Shown here: piece by piece, positions 26,939 through 36,398 of the stretch | Position numbering within the stretch: the stretch's first letter is position 1 | How the letters are laid out: the number at the start of each line of letters is the position of its first letter | DNA from: Bordetella genomosp. 5 | GTDB lineage: Bacteria; Pseudomonadota; Gammaproteobacteria; Burkholderiales; Burkholderiaceae_B | Direction of reading: 5' to 3' | Assembly (NCBI RefSeq): GCF_002261475.1 | Contig: NZ_NEVN01000011.1 | Location: forward strand, 172,760-236,759 | DNA length: 64,000 nucleotides | Notes under the pieces: generated by a model | What the model was told of the DNA's origin: nothing | The model's input: only the letters and a program-made list of their open reading frames with translations | Database searches by the model: none | Made by a program: the position numbers and the translations under genes

Positions 26939-27913
26939 ATGCCCATGGGATACGCACGCCGCGTCTGCGGTGCTCTGCTGCTGGCCGTTGCCAGCGCAAC
27001 GATCCCGGCCCACGCGGCCTACCCCGACCGCCCGATCAAGCTCACCGTGCCCTGGCCGCCGGGCGGCGCCACCGACGCGCTGGCACGCATGCTCGCGCAG
27101 CAGCTCACGCTGCAGATGGGACAGACCGTCATCGTCGACAACAAGGCAGGCGCGGGCGGCAACATCGGCACGGCCTCGTTCGTGCGTGAGGCGGCCGATG
27201 GCTACGCGCTCCTGATGGCGACCAGTTCGACCAACGCCGCCAATCCCCATCTGTATGCGAAGCTTCCCTTCGATCCGATCAAGGATTTCACGCCGGTGGC
27301 TTTCGTCGGCGCCATCCCGAACATCCTCGAGGTGCCGAAGAACGCGCCGTACAAAAACCTGGACGAGCTGCTGCGGACGGCGCGCGCCGAGCCCGGCAAG
27401 CTCACCTATGCGTCGGGCGGCGTGGGCTCGTCGCAGCATCTGGCCGGCTCGATGTTCAAGCATCTCACCCAGGTCGACATCCTGCATATTCCATACAAGG
27501 GCAGCGGCCCGGCGGTATCGGACCTGCTGGCCGGGCAAACCAACATGATGTTGGACACGGGTTCGCTCTCGCAGGTGCAGGCCGGCGCGCTGCGGGCGCT
27601 CGCGGTCGCCTCGTCGCAACGACTGGCCGCGCTCCCCGATGTTCCGACCTTCGAAGAGCTGGGCGTGAAAGGCATGATCGCGTCGGCCTGGTACGGCGTG
27701 GTGCTGCCGGCCGGTGCCCCGCCCGAGGTCGTGCAACGCCTGAACCAGGAAATCAACACGGCGCTACAGACGCCCGCATTGCGCCAGAAGCTCGAAGCCG
27801 TCGGCGTTCAGCTGGGTCAGCCGCAAACACCCGCGCAATTCGGATCGTTCATCCAGGCCGAGGTCGATCGCTACGCCGAGATCGTCAAGCAGTCGGGCGC
27901 GAAGATGGAGTAA
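26939..27913 (+). CDS. Bug-family (TctC) tripartite tricarboxylate receptor protein
   Basis: Periplasmic binding protein of 324 aa with a signal peptide ending AHAAYPD. Family motifs are YPDRPIKLTVPWPPGGATDA, VIVDNKAGAGGNIGTASFV and LPDVPTFEELGVKGM. GAAGGAG six bases before ATG 26939 fixes the start. Such Bug proteins are hugely expanded in Bordetella and relatives; most bind carboxylates, amides or nicotinate-like acids, and most have no dedicated transporter next to them, as here. Ligand unknown. Confidence 0.93.
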   Translation: MPMGYARRVCGALLLAVASATIPAHAAYPDRPIKLTVPWPPGGATDALARMLAQQLTLQMGQTVIVDNKAGAGGNIGTASFVREAADGYALLMATSSTNAANPHLYAKLPFDPIKDFTPVAFVGAIPNILEVPKNAPYKNLDELLRTARAEPGKLTYASGGVGSSQHLAGSMFKHLTQVDILHIPYKGSGPAVSDLLAGQTNMMLDTGSLSQVQAGALRALAVASSQRLAALPDVPTFEELGVKGMIASAWYGVVLPAGAPPEVVQRLNQEINTALQTPALRQKLEAVGVQLGQPQTPAQFGSFIQAEVDRYAEIVKQSGAKME

Positions 27914-28081
27914 AGCAAGGCCCCTCGTGCGCAACCTGGCCTGCGCGCCGGTTGCGCGCGCAACCTCGCCTGCGGGAAAGGCCCCGCATTTACCAACCCT
28001 GCACACCCGAAACATTTCGCCGTGTTTGTGCGGCCTCCGATTGCTAAGCTCGACGCGCCTCAATCCGGAGATCCCGCCCCC

Positions 28082-28537
28082 ATGTCTCGTGTTTCCGCTT
28101 TCACCGCCGCCCTGCTCGCCTGCGCCGCCGCGGCGCCCGCCTACGCGCTGTCCGACCGCGAAGTGGTCGAGCTCACCGTAGAGAACAGCAGCGTGGTCTG
28201 CCCAGGCTTTCGCAAGGAAGTCATGACGCCCCTCGCCACCGCCACGCCGGTCGGCGCGCTGCGCGTGCTGCTCAAGAACGCCCACGTCATCTGCCCGGAC
28301 GGCCGTCTCGACGCGCAAGCGCCCGTGGTCTGGTACGGCGACCCGGGTGTGTTCGCCTGGAACCCGGACGTGGCCGGCGCGGACAAGGCATTGATCGCAC
28401 GGATCGACGCGATCACGCGCACCGAAAACTTCCCCACCAGCCTGCTCGTCTGGGATGCCCAGGGCAAGGCGCTGAAGGAGCAAGTGGTGCCGCGCTTCGA
28501 AGCCCGGCCCGGCGCCTACGTGCGCAAGGTCCGCTGA
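28082..28537 (+). CDS. Small exported protein of unknown function
   Basis: 151-aa product; ATG 28082 gives a clean signal peptide (TAALLACAAAAPAYA, cut before LSDREV). The mature part has two cysteines (SVVCPGF and VICPDGR) that could form a disulfide, and a Trp-rich middle (APVVWYGDPGVFAWNPDV). No family recognised. Stand-alone gene between the Bug receptor and the sulfonate-type ABC operon. Confidence 0.7.
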   Translation: MSRVSAFTAALLACAAAAPAYALSDREVVELTVENSSVVCPGFRKEVMTPLATATPVGALRVLLKNAHVICPDGRLDAQAPVVWYGDPGVFAWNPDVAGADKALIARIDAITRTENFPTSLLVWDAQGKALKEQVVPRFEARPGAYVRKVR

Positions 28538-28748
28538 GGCGCCGCGCGGGACGCCCCGCCCCGGGATGCCCCGCGCCGGGGCCCCCGAGCCGGGGTGCCC
28601 CGCGCCGAGCCCCGCGCCCGGAGCCCGTTTCAGACAGCAAATAAGCTAGCTTGAATATCGTATTTGGGCTCGCTCCGCACGCCCCCTAGACTGCCACATT
28701 CATCCTCCGGCCATCGTGGACCGGCCCTACCCGTCAGTCAGGTGTCGC

Positions 28749-29720
28749 ATGCGCTTTCGTCAGTTTGCCCTTTCCCTGTTCGCGGCCGGCGCCGCCTTCG
28801 CCGCCCCGGCCCACGCCCAGGCCCCGCTCAAAGAAATCAAGCTGGACTACGCCTACTATTCGCCGCCCAGCCTCCTGATCAAGAAGAAGGGCTGGCTCGA
28901 GGAGGCCTTCAAGTCCGGCGGCACCGAGGTGAAATGGGTATTCACGCGAGGCAGCAACAACTCGCTCGAGTTTCTCAACAGCGGCGCGTCGAATTTCGCG
29001 CTCACCTCCAGCGTGTCGTCGTTCGTGGCGCGCGCCAACGGCCAGCCCGTGAAAGTGATCTTCAATTACTCGTGGGCGGAGCCCAGCACGGTGGAGGTGT
29101 TGCCCAACTCGCCCATCAAGTCGATCACCGACCTGAAGGGCAAGAAGGTCGCCGTGACCAAGGGCACGGACCCGTACTTCTATCTGCTGCGCGCGCTGGG
29201 CGAGAACAAGCTCACGCTCAATGACGTGGAGATCGTGCATCTGCAGCATCCCGAGGGCAAGACCGCCTTGGAACAGGGCCGCGTCGACGCCTGGGTCGGG
29301 ATCGATCCGCACCTAGCCGCGGCCAAGGTCGGCGGCTCGCGCACCGTGTATTCGAATCCGCAGTTCGCGCTCGGCGCGGTGCTCAACACCAACGAAGCCT
29401 TCCTGAAAGAACACCCCGACGCCGTCAAGACGGTGGTGCGCACGTACGAACGTGCACGCCAATGGATCATCGCGCACCCGCAGGAGATCGTGGACCTCGT
29501 GGCGGAAGAGACCAAGCTGCCGAAGGAAGTCGCGGCCAAGCAGCTCGGCCGCATCGACTTCACCCGCTGGATCCCCGGCGACTACACGATCACCTCGATC
29601 GAACCGGTGGTGCCGCTGTTGCAGGAGTCCGGCATCCTGCGCAAGAACGCCGACGCCAAGCAGGCGCTCGCCACCCTGATCGACGCGGCGCCGGCCACGG
29701 CGGTGTCCAAGGAGAAGTGA
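28749..29720 (+). CDS. Aliphatic sulfonate-type ABC transporter substrate-binding protein (SsuA-like)
   Basis: Periplasmic binding protein of 323 aa. Signal peptide MRFRQFALSLFAAGAAFAAP ends AHAQA. Motifs of the SsuA/TauA/NrtA group: LDYAYYSPPSLLIKKKGWLE, VKWVFTRGSNNSLEFLNSG, LKGKKVAVTKGTDPYFYLLR. The permease gene begins 1 base after its stop codon and an ATPase gene follows: a complete taurine/sulfonate-type importer. No sulfonate monooxygenase is nearby, so the ligand could also be another sulfonate or an aromatic acid. A 10-bp palindrome AAGCTAGCTT lies at 28643-28652 in the promoter region. Confidence 0.9.
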   Translation: MRFRQFALSLFAAGAAFAAPAHAQAPLKEIKLDYAYYSPPSLLIKKKGWLEEAFKSGGTEVKWVFTRGSNNSLEFLNSGASNFALTSSVSSFVARANGQPVKVIFNYSWAEPSTVEVLPNSPIKSITDLKGKKVAVTKGTDPYFYLLRALGENKLTLNDVEIVHLQHPEGKTALEQGRVDAWVGIDPHLAAAKVGGSRTVYSNPQFALGAVLNTNEAFLKEHPDAVKTVVRTYERARQWIIAHPQEIVDLVAEETKLPKEVAAKQLGRIDFTRWIPGDYTITSIEPVVPLLQESGILRKNADAKQALATLIDAAPATAVSKEK

Positions 29721-29721
29721 C

Positions 29722-30594
29722 ATGAGCCGCGCCGGGGCCGACGCCAGCACCACCCTGCCCGATCCGCTGGAGCGGCCCCCCGCACAGGCGCATGCGCCGG
29801 ACAGCTCCGCGGCCGCCCGCACCGGCTGGCGCGTGCCCGCATGGCTGCGCGGCTGGGTCCTGCCGGTCTTGATCCTCGCGTGTCTCGAGGCGCTGGTGCG
29901 ATCGGGCACCATGCCCGATTACCTGATGCCCGCGCCCAGCCAGGTGTTCGACACCATCGTGGACCTGGCCGACGGCCCGCTGTGGCAACACATCGGCATC
30001 AGCTCGTTTCGCGTGTTCAGCGGCTTCGCCATCGGCGCCGCGCTGGCGCTGCTGATCGGCACCTGGGTGGGTCTGAGCCGCCGCGCCGAAGCCTATCTCG
30101 AGCCCAGTTTCCAGGCGCTGCGCGCCGTGCCGGGCCTGGCGTGGGTGCCGCTGCTGCTGATCTGGCTGGGTATCGACGAGGCCTCCAAGATCACGCTGAT
30201 CGCCATCGGCGCCTTCTTCCCCGTCTATCTCAATCTTGTCGCCGGCATCCGCAACGTCGATCGCAAGCTGGTCGAAGTGGGCGCGCTGTACGGCTTCTCG
30301 AGCTTGCGTCTGGTGCGCTACATCTTCGTGCCCGCCGCGCTGCCGAATCTCTTCACCGGCCTGCGGCAGGCGCTTTCGATGGCCTGGCTGTGCGTCGTGG
30401 CGGCCGAGCTGCTGGCCGCGACCAAAGGCATCGGCTATCTGCTGACCGACGGCCGCGAGACCTCGCGGCCCGACCTGGTGCTCGTCGCCATCATCCTGCT
30501 GGCCGTGATGGGCAAGCTGACCGACTCGGTCCTGCGCTTCTTCGAGGTCAAGAGCCTTGGCTGGCGCGATGCCTACGCCGGCCGCGCCGGCTGA
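29722..30594 (+). CDS. Sulfonate-type ABC transporter permease (SsuC-like)
   Basis: Inner-membrane permease of 290 aa. A hydrophilic, Pro/Ala-rich N-terminal tail of about 40 residues precedes six membrane segments. The coupling loop is VGALYGFSSLRLVRYIFVPA, and the family phrase RAVPGLAWVPLLLIWLGID is present. It lies between the binding-protein and ATPase genes in the same operon. Confidence 0.93.
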   Translation: MSRAGADASTTLPDPLERPPAQAHAPDSSAAARTGWRVPAWLRGWVLPVLILACLEALVRSGTMPDYLMPAPSQVFDTIVDLADGPLWQHIGISSFRVFSGFAIGAALALLIGTWVGLSRRAEAYLEPSFQALRAVPGLAWVPLLLIWLGIDEASKITLIAIGAFFPVYLNLVAGIRNVDRKLVEVGALYGFSSLRLVRYIFVPAALPNLFTGLRQALSMAWLCVVAAELLAATKGIGYLLTDGRETSRPDLVLVAIILLAVMGKLTDSVLRFFEVKSLGWRDAYAGRAG

Positions 30595-30615
30595 ATCCCA
30601 TAACCCGGAACCGTC

Positions 30616-31350
30616 ATGTCCACGCTGCTGAACGTCCACGTCGCCGAAAAATGGTTCGGCGCCAACAAGGTGCTGGACCAGGTCGAGTTCGAACTCGTCG
30701 AGCAACAGGTGGTGGCACTGCTCGGCCCGAGCGGCTGTGGCAAGAGCACCCTGCTACGCATCGCGGCGGGCCTCGATGAAGACTATCGCGGTCACGTGCG
30801 CCCGGGCCCCGCTATCGATCGCCAGCGCAAGGCGCCGATCTCTTATGTGTTTCAAGAGCCGCGCCTCATGCCGTGGCTCACGCTCGAAGACAACATCAGT
30901 TTCCTGGACAGCGGCGCGCGCCCCGACCGCGCCTGGGTGCAGGACCTGATCGACGCCGTCGGCCTCAAGGGCTTCGAGAAGGCCTTGCCCAAGCAGCTCT
31001 CGGGCGGCATGGCGCAACGCGCGGCCATCGCGCGCGGCCTCTACTCGCGCCCGCAGATCCTGCTGCTCGACGAGCCCTTCAGCGCCGTCGACGCGTTCAC
31101 ACGCATGAAGCTGCAAGAGCTCGTGCTCAGCCTGATCGCGCGTTACGGCATCTCGATCCTGCTCGTCACGCACGACATCGACGAAGCCCTGTATCTGGGC
31201 GACGAGGTCCTCGTGCTGGGCGCCAAACCCGGTCGCGTCTGCGCCCGCCTGGCCGTCGGACTCCCGCATCCGCGCAGCCGAGGCGACGCCATCCTGGCCG
31301 CGTTGAAGGAAGACGCGCTGGTGCAACTGCACGGCGCGCACGCCCTCTGA
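30616..31350 (+). CDS. Sulfonate-type ABC transporter ATP-binding protein (SsuB-like)
   Basis: ATPase of 244 aa: Walker A GPSGCGKST, Q-loop VFQEPRLMPWLTLEDN, signature LSGGMAQRAAIARGL, Walker B ILLLDEPFSAVDAF and H-loop LVTHDIDEALYLGDEV. This pattern is typical of nitrate/sulfonate/taurine importers. It follows the permease by 21 bases and ends the operon. Confidence 0.94.
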   Translation: MSTLLNVHVAEKWFGANKVLDQVEFELVEQQVVALLGPSGCGKSTLLRIAAGLDEDYRGHVRPGPAIDRQRKAPISYVFQEPRLMPWLTLEDNISFLDSGARPDRAWVQDLIDAVGLKGFEKALPKQLSGGMAQRAAIARGLYSRPQILLLDEPFSAVDAFTRMKLQELVLSLIARYGISILLVTHDIDEALYLGDEVLVLGAKPGRVCARLAVGLPHPRSRGDAILAALKEDALVQLHGAHAL

Positions 31351-31730
31351 CTGCCCGCCAGACGGACGCTGGCAAGTGCGAGTGCGTTACGCGCCTTACG
31401 TGCCGCCCGCGCAAATGTAAGAAACAAGTCCTTGCATCAGCGACTTCTGAGTCGCTAGAAGCGCTGCCCGGGTGAGACATCCGTCTCTTATTTCCCGGTT
31501 ACACCTCTGCCGGCGCCTCCCGTCCGGCGTAACAGGCCTACACACCTTGTCGGCTTCGCTGGCGATATGCCTTCCTGCCCACTGATACCTTTTTCTGGAA
31601 ATCAAGAGCCAATAACCAATAACGAGCATGACGTCGTGCGGCGAATTCGTCGCGGGCAGAGACTGACCGGTCCACACGGCGGACGACAGGGAGGCGCGCC
31701 CGCGATTGGCATGGATCGGTGCTGTAGCAG
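31351..31730. other. 380-bp leader region of the pga operon
   Basis: No gene is supported. The region is less GC-rich than its surroundings and includes a stem-loop AGCGACT-TCTG-AGTCGCT (31439-31456) and the direct repeat CCAATAACCAATAACG (about 31610-31625). I looked for, and did not see, the conserved core of a cyclic-di-GMP riboswitch. No clear sigma-70 promoter was found; regulation is open. Confidence 0.6.
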
Positions 31731-34274
31731 ATGCTGGAACTCAAATTAATAAGCTGTCGCCTCTCCTCCCTCTCCCTCAAAAGTCTCATCGCTCTCGCTG
31801 TCCTCGGCTGCGCGACCCCCGCGGCCGCGCAGCAGGCCTACTCGAGCTCGCTGCACGACTTTCTGGTGCGCCAGACCGCCACGCAGCATCCGGACGACGT
31901 CGCCCGCATCCTGCGGCAATGGCTCGACCGCAATGATGCCGATGCGCCGCCCGCCGCGGATCGCGCGCGCGTGCTGGCCGACTACGTCACGCTGCAGAGC
32001 CGCGCGGGTCATGATCGCGATGCGCTGAACGCCGCGCGCGCCGCGGGCTTTCACACGCTGCCGGCCTACGCCCTCGATCCTCTGTTCCTGGCGGCGCGCC
32101 GCGAAGCGGCGCTCGATGACGAACGCGCGCTGCTGATCGCGCTGCGTCGGCACGACGCCGCCGCCCCGCTCACGCGCCTGCGCTCGGCGCAATACGCGTT
32201 CGACCAAGGCACGCCCGACGTCGCCCGCACCCTGGCGCGCCAGCTGATGGCCGACAGCACGGCGCCCGCGGACGTGCGCGCCGCAGCCGCCGAACTGGTC
32301 GGCGCCGCCGAAGAGCAGGCTCAGCGCTTTCGCGAGGCGTCGCAGGCGTATGCCCGTGCGCTCGAACTGGAGCCGGGCTCGCGCAGCGCGCGGCGCGCCG
32401 ACATCTATCTGATCGCACGCCAGGGCGCGGCCGCCGCGGCACTGGACGAGGCGCGACGCGCCAACGCCGGTGCCGGGCAGGCAGGCCAGCCCGCCCTCTT
32501 CACGCCCGTGGAGATCCTCGGACTTCGGCAACAGGCCGTCGGCCAAGACATCGTGTGGGGCATCGAACAGCGTGACATCGTCGGCGGCGCGCGGCGCTTC
32601 GACGCCCTCGATGCGGCGCTGGCGCGCTCGGCAACACTGCTGGATGAGATCGGCACGCCCGACGACCCGGCCTTGCGGGCGGTACGCAACCGCGCACGAT
32701 TCGACCGCCTGGTGGCGCTGAGCGCGCGCGGCGAGGCCCAGGCCTGCGTCGATCTTTACGAAACGCTGGTGGCCGAAGACGTGCGGGTGCCCTACTACGG
32801 CTTGGCTCCGGCGGCGGATTCCTATGCGCGCCTGCGCCGATCCGACCTGGCGGTGCCGCTCTACGAGCGCGCCGTCGCCGAGGCCGGCGAGCGTCTGCCG
32901 ATGCCCAGCGACACCCACATCGGCCTCTTCTACGCCTACATCGACACCGCGCGCTTTCGTCAGGCGGAAGCCTTGCTGAGCCGAATGGAAGCCGGAACGC
33001 CGCCAACGGTGCGGCTCGCGCCCCTGCCCGACACGCCGAATCCCGATTACACCGAGGTGCGCGATCTGCGCGGCCGGTACTTCCTTTACACCGACCAGCC
33101 CGCGCGCGCCGAAGAGACCTACCAAGCCCTCACGCGCGAAGCCCCGTTCAACGCGGCGTTCGCCGACGGCCTGGCGCGCACCGAAGCCGCGCGCGAGCAT
33201 CCCCACACGGCACTGAGGCTCGCGCGCACGAGCGCCGTCGATCACCCGGACTCCGTGCCGCTGCGCGAGAGCGTGGCACAGGGCCTGTCCGCCACCGGAC
33301 AGCACCGTGCCGCGCGCGAAACGGTGGAACAACTGCAGGCCGACTACCCCGAGTCCGGCCCGGTGCAGAACACCGCGCGCGAGGCGAAGGCGCAACGCGC
33401 GCCCACGCTGACGGTCGATGCCACCTACGGCAAGGGCAACAACAACAGCGCCCTGTCGGATGAAGACTTCGTCATCGACGCCCGGCTGCAATCGGGGCTC
33501 ATGGACGATCAATGGCGGCTTTTCACGCGCCAGGCCTGGGCCTACGGCAACACCGAGAACGGCCGAGCCCATCGCGGCCGCACCGGTCTGGGCCTGCGTT
33601 GGGAGCGCGACGGCTTCACCCTCGAGGGCGAAGCCCATCGCGACACCGGCGGCCCGCGCAGCGGCGGTTTCGCCGCCGCAGGCACCTATCGCTGGGGCGA
33701 CCACGTCGAGCTCGGGCTGGCGTACGACACGAACGCGCTCGACGTGCCCTGGCGCGCCTACGACGCAGGGATCGCGGCCAATCAGATGCAGGCCTCCGCC
33801 GCGTACATCGTCGACGAGTCGCGCCGCTTCGACCTGCGCTATCAGCGCATGGACTATACCGACGGCAACCAGAACCACGCCGGCTCGCTGGCCTGGACCG
33901 AGCGCTGGTACAGCGGTCCGTCGCAGCAATTCCAGACCACGCTGCGTACGGATATCTCGCGCAATCGCCGCAGCGATGTTCCCTACTACAGCCCGGACTC
34001 CGACGGCTCGGTGGAGCTGGAGGCGCGCTATCAACTGCTGACCTGGAAGCGCGATCACCGCACCCTGGTGCAACGCGTCTATGCCAATGCGGGCACATAC
34101 CGTCAGTCGGGATTCGGCTCTGAAGCCATGTACGGGCTGCGCTACGAGCACGAATGGATCTTCCGGCCAGGCTGGTCGGTGACCTACGGCGTCGGCACCG
34201 CCTGGCATCCCTACGACGGGCAGCGCGAGCGGCGCACCATCGGCTATCTCAATCTCGCCATCCCCTTTCTCTGA
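31731..34274 (+). CDS. pgaA: Poly-beta-1,6-N-acetylglucosamine export porin PgaA (BpsA)
   Basis: Outer-membrane exporter of 847 aa. A signal peptide ends in PAAAQQ (about residue 34). Residues about 40-540 are tetratricopeptide-type helical repeats in the periplasm that guide the de-N-acetylated polymer. From about 550 (LTVDATYGKGNNNSALSD) to the C-terminus is a 16-strand barrel of the PgaA type, ending in the hydrophobic IPFL. First gene of pgaABCD; the order and sizes match the bps operon of Bordetella, needed for biofilm and colonisation. The ribosome-binding site before ATG 31731 is poor, but no other in-frame ATG keeps the signal peptide. Confidence 0.95.
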   Translation: MLELKLISCRLSSLSLKSLIALAVLGCATPAAAQQAYSSSLHDFLVRQTATQHPDDVARILRQWLDRNDADAPPAADRARVLADYVTLQSRAGHDRDALNAARAAGFHTLPAYALDPLFLAARREAALDDERALLIALRRHDAAAPLTRLRSAQYAFDQGTPDVARTLARQLMADSTAPADVRAAAAELVGAAEEQAQRFREASQAYARALELEPGSRSARRADIYLIARQGAAAAALDEARRANAGAGQAGQPALFTPVEILGLRQQAVGQDIVWGIEQRDIVGGARRFDALDAALARSATLLDEIGTPDDPALRAVRNRARFDRLVALSARGEAQACVDLYETLVAEDVRVPYYGLAPAADSYARLRRSDLAVPLYERAVAEAGERLPMPSDTHIGLFYAYIDTARFRQAEALLSRMEAGTPPTVRLAPLPDTPNPDYTEVRDLRGRYFLYTDQPARAEETYQALTREAPFNAAFADGLARTEAAREHPHTALRLARTSAVDHPDSVPLRESVAQGLSATGQHRAARETVEQLQADYPESGPVQNTAREAKAQRAPTLTVDATYGKGNNNSALSDEDFVIDARLQSGLMDDQWRLFTRQAWAYGNTENGRAHRGRTGLGLRWERDGFTLEGEAHRDTGGPRSGGFAAAGTYRWGDHVELGLAYDTNALDVPWRAYDAGIAANQMQASAAYIVDESRRFDLRYQRMDYTDGNQNHAGSLAWTERWYSGPSQQFQTTLRTDISRNRRSDVPYYSPDSDGSVELEARYQLLTWKRDHRTLVQRVYANAGTYRQSGFGSEAMYGLRYEHEWIFRPGWSVTYGVGTAWHPYDGQRERRTIGYLNLAIPFL

Positions 34275-34286
34275 GCGGAGCGTCCA

Positions 34287-36398
34287 ATGATGAAATTGAT
34301 GCGCCCGCTGGGGCTGCTGTTGTGTGCGTGCCTGATGTCGGCGGCCGCGATCTGGCCGCAGGGCGACGCGTGGGCGCAGCCCCTGTTTCCGCCCGATCCG
34401 GACGACGGCCAGACCTTCCGCGTCCTCACCTTCCACGACGTGCGGCAGAACGTGCGCGCCAGCTTCGAGACCGCGCCCGACGCCACCGCGGTCGACGAGA
34501 GCACGCTGTTGGCGGCTTTCACCTGGCTGCGCAGCGCCGGCTACCAGCCTGTCAGCCTGTCGCAGATCATCGCGGCGCGCGAGGGCGGCGCACCGCTGCC
34601 GCCCAAGCCCGTGCTCCTGACCTTCGACGATGGCTACGAAAGCGCCTACACCGTGGTCTATCCGATGCTGCGGCGCTTCAACTATCCCGCCGTGATGGCG
34701 CTCGTGAGCGGCTGGATGAACGCGCCCGCCGGATCGCTCACCTACGGCGAGCGCGCCGCGCTGCCGTTGCCCAACGCGCGCTTTCTCACGTGGGCGCAAG
34801 CGCGCGAGATGGCGCAGTCGGGCCTGGTCGAGCTGGCCGGCCATACCGACGCCATGCATCGCGGCATTCCCGCCAATCCGCAGGGCAACCTGCTGCCCGC
34901 GGCCACCGCCCACCGCTACGACGCCGCGAGCGACACGTACGAATCGGAGGCGGCGTATCGCGCGCGGATCTCCGCCGACCTCAAGCGCAACAAGGAAGAG
35001 ATCGAGCGGCACACCGGCGCCAAGGTGCGCGCGATCGTGTGGCCATACGGCTCGTACAACGAAGCCGCGATCAGCGCCGCGCGCGACGTCGGCCTGCCGA
35101 TCGCGATGACGCTGGACGACGGCCCCAACACGCCGAGCGTGTCGCTGGACCGCATCCGGCGCGGACTGATGACGTACGAGGATGAAGGGCCGGAGCTGCT
35201 GCGCGAGTTGCGCTCGCCCGCGCCGGCCGACGCGCGCCACGTCGAAGTCAATCGCATCATGCATGTGGATCTGGACTACGTGTACGACCCCGATCCGGTG
35301 CAGCAGGAGCGCAATCTGTCGCGCCTGCTCGACCGTGTGCGCCGCATCCAGCCCAGCAGCGTGTTCCTGCAGGCCTTTGCGGATCCCGATGGCGATGGGG
35401 TGGCGGACGCCCTGTACTTTCCCAGCCGCCGCATGCCCATGCGCGCGGACCTTTTCAATCGCGTGTCGTGGCAATTGAGCACCCGCGCCCGCGTGCGGGT
35501 CTATGCGTGGATGCCGGTATCGTCGTTCGAACTGCCGGCATCCGACCCCGCCGCGCAACGCCGCGTGCAGCAGATGCCGGGCGCGCCTGCCGGCGCGGCC
35601 GACACGTACTCGCGGCTGTCGATCTTCGATCCGCAGGCACGCCAGGCCATCTTCGATATCTACGAAGACCTGGGCCGGCATGCCTCGTTCGCGGGCGTGC
35701 TGTATCACGACGACGCGATGTTCAACGACTTCGAAGACGCCAGCCCGGCGGCGCTGCAGACCTACGCGAGCTGGGGCCTGCCCGCCGACGTGGCCGCCAT
35801 TCGCGCGTCCGCGCCGCTGAAGCAGCGCTGGACGAAGCTGAAGACGCAGGCGCTCATCGACTTCACGCACGAACTCACCGGCATCCTGCGCCAGTGGCAG
35901 CCGGTGCTCAGCACCGCGCGCAACATGTACACCCTGCCGCTGCTCGAGCCCGAAAGCGAAGCCTACTTCGCCCAGAACTTCGAACAGTTCGTCCAGGCTT
36001 ACGACTACACCGCGCTCGAAGCCATGCCCTATATGGAGAACGCGCCCGACCCCGACGCCTGGCTGCGCAAGCTCGCGCGCGTGGTGGCCGCGGTGCCCGG
36101 CGCCGCGCCGCGCACGCTGTTCGAACTGCAGGCGCGCGACTGGCGCACCGGCAAGCCGATCCCGGACAGCGTGATGAACCGCCACCTGGCGCTGCTGCGC
36201 CAGGCCGGCGTGCGCAATCTCGGCTACTACCCGGATGACTTCCTCAACGACCAGCCGGCGCTCGACGCCGTGAAGCCGCACCTGTCGATCCAGCAGACGC
36301 TGGGCCGCGAGTTCTTCCGCGACCCGGTGAACGCCACGGGCGCGGCCGATCCCGCCGCCGTCGCGACGCCGCCGTCCATGAGCCGGGGTGCGCGATGA
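34287..36398 (+). CDS. pgaB: Poly-beta-1,6-N-acetylglucosamine N-deacetylase PgaB (BpsB)
   Basis: Periplasmic enzyme of 703 aa that removes part of the acetyl groups so that the polymer can be exported. The leader contains LLLCACLMSA, possibly a lipoprotein site. The carbohydrate-esterase-4 domain has metal ligands D114-D115 in LTFDDGYESA with H186 (LAGHTDAM) and H191, matching D114, D115, H184 and H189 of E. coli PgaB. From about 310 on is the glycoside-hydrolase-like C-terminal domain (HVEVNRIMHVDLDYVYDPD) that binds the polymer and, in Bordetella BpsB, has hydrolase activity. It starts 12 bases after pgaA and overlaps pgaC by 4 bases. Confidence 0.96.
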   Translation: MMKLMRPLGLLLCACLMSAAAIWPQGDAWAQPLFPPDPDDGQTFRVLTFHDVRQNVRASFETAPDATAVDESTLLAAFTWLRSAGYQPVSLSQIIAAREGGAPLPPKPVLLTFDDGYESAYTVVYPMLRRFNYPAVMALVSGWMNAPAGSLTYGERAALPLPNARFLTWAQAREMAQSGLVELAGHTDAMHRGIPANPQGNLLPAATAHRYDAASDTYESEAAYRARISADLKRNKEEIERHTGAKVRAIVWPYGSYNEAAISAARDVGLPIAMTLDDGPNTPSVSLDRIRRGLMTYEDEGPELLRELRSPAPADARHVEVNRIMHVDLDYVYDPDPVQQERNLSRLLDRVRRIQPSSVFLQAFADPDGDGVADALYFPSRRMPMRADLFNRVSWQLSTRARVRVYAWMPVSSFELPASDPAAQRRVQQMPGAPAGAADTYSRLSIFDPQARQAIFDIYEDLGRHASFAGVLYHDDAMFNDFEDASPAALQTYASWGLPADVAAIRASAPLKQRWTKLKTQALIDFTHELTGILRQWQPVLSTARNMYTLPLLEPESEAYFAQNFEQFVQAYDYTALEAMPYMENAPDPDAWLRKLARVVAAVPGAAPRTLFELQARDWRTGKPIPDSVMNRHLALLRQAGVRNLGYYPDDFLNDQPALDAVKPHLSIQQTLGREFFRDPVNATGAADPAAVATPPSMSRGAR

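Noticed and set aside
31351..31730. Cyclic-di-GMP riboswitch before pgaA
   Set aside because: The conserved GEMM core and its receptor pairing are not found; only a simple stem-loop is visible.
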